From positions 1-64,000 of the forward strand of contig MCFE01000124.1 of NCBI GenBank assembly GCA_002104905.1: a stretch of 64,000 nt of DNA, read 5' to 3'. Below the pieces are notes generated by a model. The model ran no database searches. It saw only the letters and a list, made by a program, of their open reading frames with translations, and was not told the origin of the DNA. The position numbers and the translations under genes were made by a program. The DNA is from Basidiobolus meristosporus CBS 931.73 (taxonomy: Eukaryota; Basidiobolomycota; Basidiobolomycetes; Basidiobolales; Basidiobolaceae). The stretch's first letter is position 1. Every line of letters starts with the position of its first letter. Positions 56,882-64,000 of this stretch are shown here, one piece after another.

Positions 56882-59085
56882 CAAAGGTCTCAGTATAGTC
56901 AGGTCCTTTTGTTTGGGAGTATACGTTGACCAAAAGTCTTGCTTTGTATCTTTCAGTTGTACCTTTAGCCGTGTATTTTGTCTTGAAGACCCATCTACAT
57001 CCAATCAATTTTTGGTTGATTGGTAATTTAACTAAATCCCAAGTTTGATTTCCCATCAAGGCCTGATGTTCATCAGTCATTACAAATCTCCAAAGCTTTG
57101 TCTAAGGGCTATTCAGGGTCTCTTTTACAGTCTGGGTTCATCAATATTGACTGCATAGGCATAGGCTAAGTTGGGACCCTCATTGGCATAGTAATTTGGC
57201 TTTTTCTTGTCTGGTTAGATATCTTGGTTTGTAATACTGCAATGATCACTTCTGGGATATTCATGGGCACTGTGTCAGGCTGAACTACAGTTGTAGTGTC
57301 CCCTGGAGTGAAAAAATCTTCATTGCTTTGCTCTTGTTCAATCTTAACAATTGGTGGACTTGAGATCAGATTTTTGTCATCATCTGATGTCATTTTTTGT
57401 AAAAATATTGAGTTCTCAATAAGTAACACATCTCTAGACTTGATTAGCTTCTTTGCTTTGGTATTGTAGAGTCTGTATGCTTTACTCTCATTGCAGTAAA
57501 CCAAAAATATGCATTTTACACTTTTTGGCTCAAATCTTGACAGATCTGTTAGCATGTTCTGCCACTCCATTTTCCTGTCAGGGGTATGGTGCAGTAGTCT
57601 ATTGCTTTACCCCATGAGTTTGGCAGAAGTGGATGAAGAGCTTTGAGGTATATTCTCCACCATTGTCAGAGTGTATTTTATTGATTTTCTCACCAGTTTC
57701 TCTCTCCACAATGGCTTTAAGCTCCCTGAGCTTAGACATAGCATCTTTCTTTCTCTCCAGAATGTAGAGCCATGTGTATGTTGTATAATCATCAGTAAAA
57801 GTGATTAAATACTTCGTCCCACCTAAGTATAAATTTGGCATAGGCCCACACAGGTCTGAGTGAATTAGATCAAGTTTTTTCTCAGTTTTGATTAACCCAG
57901 AGCTCTTGAATAGTTGTCTGGTTTGTTTCCCATATATGCTGGCTTCACAGTACTTCAAACCAGCCAGGGGACCAATTTGCTCTGGAAATGAGCTGATCTT
58001 TGATCATTTTGCGCAAATAATCAAAATTGATATGTCCAAATCTTCTGTGTCAAAGCTTTGGTGTTTTTCATCTAAGTTACTTAAATTGGCCTCCAAATAT
58101 GATGTTATATAAGTCAACTTGTATAGATTTGGATCTCTGATACCCAAAGCAATATGGGCACTAATATGGTCAGAGATCTTGCATCCAGAATTGTCAGAGC
58201 TGAAATTGAGTCCTTCTCCAGTGGCCTTGCTTACAGATAGTTGGTTCGTGGCTATTTCTGGTATATAGAGTACTTCTTTAAAAGTCAGTGTATAGCTTCC
58301 TTCACTGCTTCTAAGGTTTACTGGGATAGTTCCTTCCCCTACTGCATCAAGTGTTCTATTGTCACACATGAAACCCTTTGTAATTGCAATTTCTTGATAT
58401 TGGGTAAAAAGTACTCTTTGGTGTGCAAATTGTTTAGATACTCCAGAGTCACTACACCACATCTGAGAATCCTTGTTTGTGGTCATATTTAGTGCAGATA
58501 TGAATAGTCTATCTTCAGTTGTTGCAGCATTCCCATGTTCAGGCTTCTTTTGCGGATTATCTCTCTTTTTGAAGTACCAGACAGATGTGTGTCCTTTCCT
58601 TTTGCAGTAGTTACAAAACAGGTTGCTGTTGCCTTTGTAGGGTCTTGGGTACCTCCTTTGTTGGTTATCATTGCTTTTTAAAGCATTTTCCTTGTCCTTC
58701 TTATTGGCGCTTAGTTTTCTGAATTCTTCATCCAGGAGCCTTCCATGTACATAATTTAAGGTCAAATCTTCAGTTCTGGACTTTAGGGCTGACACAAGAC
58801 CCTGAAACCTGTCTGTCAGGCTATTCAGGATGATAGCTATCACATCCTCATCACTAGTTGGTACACCCACAGGTTCTATTTCATCCACTAGCAGGGTAAT
58901 TCTATTAATTAGATTTTTAATTTCTTCCCCTGGCAGCATCTTTGCAGCAGCAGATTTTTGGCTCAGATACATTTTCTTAGCAGCTGAACATGACTGGTGG
59001 GTGTCTTCTAATGCCTTCCAGGCATTCTTTGCTGCTTTTGCTCTTGAGCCTTGAATTAGCAATTTGTCTTTAATATAAAGCATAT
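56882..59085 (-). mobile_element. copia C2, remaining RT, integrase, protease and gag
   Basis: Minus strand. RT N-terminal part (57080-56900), linker and integrase C-terminal part (57570-57166), integrase core and GAG-pre-integrase end (57958-57599; HSDNGGEYTS). Then one open stretch 59083-58004 (359 codons) encodes gag, a knuckle CNYCKRKGHTSVWY whose last Cys is Tyr, and protease with DSGVSKQF (usually DSGAS). Homology stops at about 59085, inside the start of gag; its 5' LTR is absent. Confidence 0.88.
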
Positions 59086-60157
59086 GCAGTTACAGTGACT
59101 GGTAAACTTACTCAATCTTACTCATGTTGCTAGAATAGTGCTTTTCTGGTTTCTTTTACTCTTCATAGTGCCCCAACACATTTCTCTCAGTGGATGTCTT
59201 CTTGTAAAGACATACTACTATTTAATAGTATCTTGACTATTTTACCTAATCTGCAGATTTCTCCTATATATATGATTTTCCACTGCATTTACTGGCCAAT
59301 ATGCTGGATCTCTTTAGATATCCAGATAGATGCTTGGCTCTCACTCTGAAGTGAATAAACATCTCATTGAACAGATTCTGTTATCTGCTAAGCACACCAT
59401 TACTTGGCTTACTATAAGCTGCAATGCATCCTAATCTCTGACAATACTCTCATTTACATGCTAAGTCTACAATACATTTCTCCCCACTTCTGGCCAATTC
59501 ACTACCCAGGGTGCTTTGTTATGCCTACTTCCAACAAATGGCCAATTAAACCAGATGATGTTACCCTCAATGCCTGACACCCTATGAAAAATTACTGAGA
59601 TGCTCTGGACAAAAGGCCATCACAAATTTAAAGTCCTATAGCTACAAGGTACTGATCCCCTTAGGACACCATGCAAAGACTGTCAAAAAATTACTGCACT
59701 GCAGATTTCACAAAACACTTGGTGAGAATCTTGCACCATAACAATACAAAAGTGGCTTCTGACTGATTCTCTGCAGATTTTCTTACTTTCTGACCCCAGA
59801 CACTATATCACCTCCTATCTTTGTATGCATTCATTGACTGTTGCCTCTTTCTCACACACTTTACTTCTTAACTGAACTGTATTGCATACTATCATGCATG
59901 CAAATTGACTTATGTTGGTTGAAACTTCAGTTGTACCCCAATTGCCAACTGTATTGACCTATACAAGTCCCTATACCCTACACTAACAGTATGCCAAACC
60001 CCACACTCATAAAGTAGCCCTATTGAAATCCACTACTCAATAGGTATATCTGCTGTGATGCTCTGATTCCAAAACTTTGGCAGGAACCCAACAGCTTTAT
60101 GCCATTGTTCATTCACTGGTTCCTATGTGTCTTGGTCTTCAGCCAGCACTGCAAGGT
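59086..60157. other. AT-rich sequence of unknown origin
   Basis: Follows the abrupt end of copia C2. No LTR, open frame or repeat unit is recognised, though composition matches the neighbouring transposon DNA. Confidence 0.4.
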
Positions 60158-61605
60158 CTACCACTGCATGTACCAGTCTTTGCAATAAATCCTTGCAATA
60201 TTCAAGTGCATATTTGTGAGCACTGCACTTGAAGAAGTGCTGGATCTCTTGGTGCACCTATCAATGCCACAAAGTTCCACTGCAGGCATTGTGATAACCT
60301 TTTGAGTTCTTGGCATTGTAACTTTGTCTGTTAGTGGGATCTCCACTCTGTCTATCATGGATGACACAGAGGCTATGGTAGACAAATTGCCTTACTCTGC
60401 ACACTCATCTACCTCACTGGAGTGCAGCGCAACCGGCTGCATGCCCAACTTTGGTGACACAGCTGTTTTATTATTGGTATTTCTTTTGGCTATGATGGGG
60501 TTCAGTCTGTTCCAGGCTTTCAGCAGTAATTGGCCATAGCTACAGCTTTTTTTGTATTCTTTCCTGTCTCTGGCTTGGTTAGACTTTTTTCTCTTTACCT
60601 TTTCCTCTATCAATGCTAGATTATTCACTGCTACTTTGTCCAAGTGCTTCTTCTATTGAACTACACTATCTCCTTGATAAACACTGCTCTGATACATCTG
60701 TATTGGTCTGCTTATCCCTTGCTGGAACTCTGCAGGTAATCTGATGCTTTGATCCCACTTTTTTGAGCTCTCAGCATATGCAATGATGGGCTCCTGATGT
60801 AGCTGCTGGTTTCTATTACTGCTAGGCCCTTGACTGCTACTTTGACTGAGAACTTCTTGAGTGGAACTACACATTTCCTTAATAATTATTGTACTGGTGC
60901 ATCTCCATCTACCTGCTTTTGGCTGGTTAGATCCACTCAAATAGTTGTAGAGCACACTAAGACTGCAACAATGCCATGCCACCCTTGGCAAAGCACTGCC
61001 CAAACATCATAATGTTTTCAACTTCAGTTGGCAGTAAAATTAGTTGTATACCTTTGTGATCCCATCATAAGATTGTATAGAGGGTCATAAATTGCTAGCT
61101 GCTGGTTTTGTAACAGTCTTCTGATGGGATCTGGATATCTGATCTGGTTTGGGTCCAACTGCAGGAACAAAATGTTTTTCATAGGGAAAAGTGCTTGAGA
61201 CATCACAGAGTGTGCCTTGTATTTGCCAGAACAAAAGGGCCTGTGCCCTCTCAAAGGTCTGTTAATCTTGACTGGGAAGGTATCCAACAAATTCCTGATA
61301 TAGAACCCTTTGCTGATCACATTGGGATATGGAAGCCTATTGAAGATTCTGAGCCTAGTATTCCAAGCTTGTTGTAAATCACTCATACACTCTGCAAAGT
61401 GGTTCTCCTTTACCGTCAGCTGTAAATGAAAGCTTCTAGCATTTCTGTTGCAACGGATAGTGAGATGAAACCTTATAAGGTTATAGCTCTTGAAATAACA
61501 GAGAAGCGTAACAAAGGATCTCCTTAAGTAGAATGGGGTAGCTTGTTCACAGTACTTGGTATAGACTTCCTCTAATGAATCAAAAGAAAATTCAGTGGTA
61601 GTCAT
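60158..61605 (-). pseudogene. broken transposon-like ORF, unassigned
   Basis: Four consecutive minus-strand open pieces (61605-61024, 61003-60653, 60643-60392, 60385-60158) are separated only by single stops or slips and look like one decayed protein of about 480 residues. It starts MTTTEFSFDSLEEVYTKYCE, then an RRSF...IRFHLTIRCNRNARSFHL segment. That opening faintly recalls the FAR1-type N-terminal domain of MULE transposases, but no catalytic motif is visible, so I leave it unassigned. A lysine-rich stretch (EEKVKRKKSNQARDRKEYKK) lies in the third piece. The segment at about 61,165-60,900 recurs in the plus-strand repeats at 62351-63360. Confidence 0.4.
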
Positions 61606-62350
61606 GGGAGTGATGAGAAAGGACTATTCATATAAGTAAGTCATATAAGGATTGGTAGGTGATTGTGTAGATGTGATTTAAATTGGTTTGGCATAATCAG
61701 CTTAATGCATTTGCTTTTCTACTCATAATGATTATATCACCATCAATTGCAATGTATTCCATTGTTGTATAGCAAAAATCACTCACAAACAATGCCTTTA
61801 TTGATGATTTACCCACAAGTGTATAATCAAGTAAGGTATCTGCAACTGATGTGATCTGATCCATGTCAATGCAATCTGACATGCATCATGCATAATATAT
61901 TGCAAATTTAACAATCACAGTAGTTTTCATACATTTTCACATAAGACCAGGTTGTTACCAATATGCAACTGAATATCTATCCAAATCTGTCACTGTGGTT
62001 GCTGTATCAAGTCTCTACTCATCTTTAGTACAACCCAAGCAATACCCATCCCCCAGCTCACTAGCATGGTCTGGACTAGAAAAAACATTGTTAGATCTGA
62101 TTGATTTCTTGCCAAGTCATTTCAGTGTGGACCAAGTGTCTATGGTCAGCCTTCATTCAGATATCAGGGCACTACGCATTAATCTAGCAGTACTGGATAC
62201 CTCAGAGAGCAAAATAGATTCAGAACCTGAGTGGAAAGCTGTGGCATGAGTTCTACATCAAGATGCCAGCAGATATATGTAAAAAGATATATAAATGGAC
62301 ATGTATTGTAATCAAGAATGAGCTCAGAGTGAGGGGATTACCGGCAAAAA
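61606..62350. other. repeat-derived region, no firm gene
   Basis: A plus-strand open stretch at 61995-62249 (VLDTSESKIDSEPEWKAVA) may be a further transposon remnant joined to the repeat that follows. Nothing else is supported. Confidence 0.3.
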
Positions 62351-63360
62351 ATAATTTGGTTCTGCAGGTGAATCCAGTCTGGATCAGCTATCAAGATCCC
62401 ATCAGGAGACCACTATACTACCAGCAGCTTGGAGTTAATGAATATCAACACAATCTTGTGACAGGATCACAATGGTACTCTGCTAATTCTACAGCCAAAT
62501 AAAGTTGATAAAATATAACAGTGTTTGTATAGTGTTTTGCCAAGGGTGGCATGGTATTGTTTCAGCCTTAGAACATTTACAACTATTTCAGTGGATCTAA
62601 CCAGCCAGTACACTCAATTGCTGTATATGGCAAAAAACCGGTTAGTGTTTTGATGGCCTCTTTACAAGTCTCTTAAGGCATTATAGCAGCAGTACAGTGG
62701 CCTACAGCTAGTTCTTTAAAATGCTACCATACCAATTTACCATATGATATTCCCTTTTTCTACCTCCCCTTGTGCAATTCATATATTCCACTGTAGAATC
62801 ACCTGTCTTTATTTGCTGACCGACTGCTACCTTTGGTATTCCACATATAGCCCCTATGAAATATAATTTGGTACTGCAGGTGGACTCAATCCGGATCAGC
62901 CGTCAAGATACTGCTCAGAGACCATCATAATAACAGCAGCTTGGAATTAGTGATCTTCCTAACAATCTTATGACAGGATCATGATGGTGTTTTGATCATT
63001 TTACAACCAATAAAGGGATAAAACTTACAATATTGGATTGATGCTGTGGCAAAATTTGCATGGCACTGTTGCAGTCTTTCAGCGCTCTATAACTATTTTA
63101 AGTGGATCCAGTAGGCCAGGACATCCAATTGCCTTATATGGCAAGAAACTTGACAGTATTTTGACATCCTCAGAGCTAGACTCTGATGGCTTTTTTTGGC
63201 AGTATGACGGCTTACCACTGGTTCTGTAAAACGCTACCATACCAGTTTACCAAATGGTATTTCCTTTTTCTACCTCCCCTTGTGCAAATCATATATTTCA
63301 CTGTAGTATCACCTTTCTTTATTTGCTTACCCACTACTACCTTGGGTATTCCACATATAG
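62351..63360 (+). repeat. two tandem units of about 512 bp, 3' end of the 60-61 kb element
   Basis: Unit 1 runs 62351-62862 and unit 2 62863 to about 63360. Both start ATAATTTGGTWCTGCAGGTG and end near CCACATATAG. In unit 1 the first part encodes SYQDPIRRPLYYQQLGVNEY..., matching RYPDPIRRLLQNQQLAIYDP of the minus-strand frame at 61024-61605. Both units continue with CAAGGGTGGCATGG- and AGTGGATCTAACCAG-like strings also found, inverted, at about 60,915-61,000. So there are three copies, two direct and one inverted. Confidence 0.75.
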
Positions 63361-64000
63361 TTCAAGTCAAGAAAAACTATGGCTTCCTGCTTACTAACCT
63401 CTACAAACACACACACCTGCCACAATTGACATACTTCTATCACCTCAACTTTACAGCTTTTAGTGTGATACTTGCAAAGATGCCATATACCTTGTACTGC
63501 TGGTAAAGTATATATTTTACAAACATATGCTTGGTTGTTGCCACTTCAGCCATGAATACCTCCTGAATAGCCACAAAGAACTTCTTGGTATATGGCTAAT
63601 ATATTCCTTCTCCCTGCTGGATTCTAGTCCCCCTTAAAGGTGCACTCTGGCTTTTGTTTGTGTGAATTCAGTATTCAATAATGTAGAAGTTGACTTGTGA
63701 CCATGAGAAATCCAGCATATCTAAATAGAGTTTTCCTGATAAAAATTAGTTGCTTGTTGCACCCAACCCAACTTTGCATTACTTAGCTGATTAGCCACAC
63801 TTTGAAGCTGCTTAGCTTCTAAATGCCATAGGCATAGGTGTCTCCATGTGCACACTTGTCCTCAGTTTTTTCCAACTCTTTCTGGCTGTCCTCCATGTGA
63901 CAACTCATCAAATCCATGATAGACTTGAAGGTTATATTCTTGATGAGATTGGGATACTATAGTACCTGCAACTTAGCTTGAGTTACTATCTCCCCACACA
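63361..64000. other. right edge, no supported feature
   Basis: AT-rich sequence without a recognisable gene or repeat end. Confidence 0.4.

Overview
The window looks like nuclear DNA of a fungus, most likely an early-diverging (non-Dikarya) lineage. Support comes from a single-chain eukaryotic acetyl-CoA carboxylase of fungal type, short spliceosomal introns with GTAAGT/GTATGT donors, NudC, a cytoplasmic dynein light intermediate chain, a BTG/Tob-domain protein, a seven-helix RGS protein, and several Ty1/copia and Ty3/gypsy retrotransposons. No prokaryotic features are seen. The lineage placement is inference; kingdom-level placement is much safer.

Positions 1-33,965 form the gene-bearing half. 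In order: acetyl-CoA carboxylase (+, two exons); a SWIRM-domain protein (-, three exons) and nudC (-, seven exons, one of them a 15-nt microexon); a glucokinase/hexokinase (-); a small BTG/Tob protein (+); a 7TM-RGS protein (+); a head-to-head inverted pair of secreted M28 aminopeptidases; an EF-hand-like Ser/Thr phosphatase (+); and dynein light intermediate chain (+, eight exons). One aminopeptidase copy (-) has a single frameshift; the other (+) is a clear pseudogene. The two share a 541-bp tract with one mismatch inside otherwise diverged sequence, which points to recent gene conversion. NudC and the dynein light intermediate chain act in the same microtubule-motor pathway; the other genes have no evident functional link.

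Positions 33,966-59,085 are a dense nest of decayed LTR retrotransposons that can be untangled from LTR ends and target-site duplications. A minus-strand copia element (C1) was invaded by a plus-strand copia complex (B and A, duplication CTTTC). A Ty3/gypsy chromovirus then landed inside B's 3' LTR (duplication CAACC), and a 727-bp foldback element landed inside A. C1 was also invaded by a second minus-strand copia (C2), which in turn was split by a second gypsy element (duplication CAAAG). Copia A retains a primer-binding site matching the anticodon arm of initiator tRNA-Met. The second gypsy carries about 1.2 kb of extra degenerate coding sequence after integrase. All these elements carry stops or frameshifts.

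Positions 59,086-64,000 hold AT-rich, repeat-derived sequence. It includes a broken minus-strand reading frame of about 1.45 kb that I cannot assign, and further copies of its 3' end arranged as a roughly 512-bp tandem repeat.
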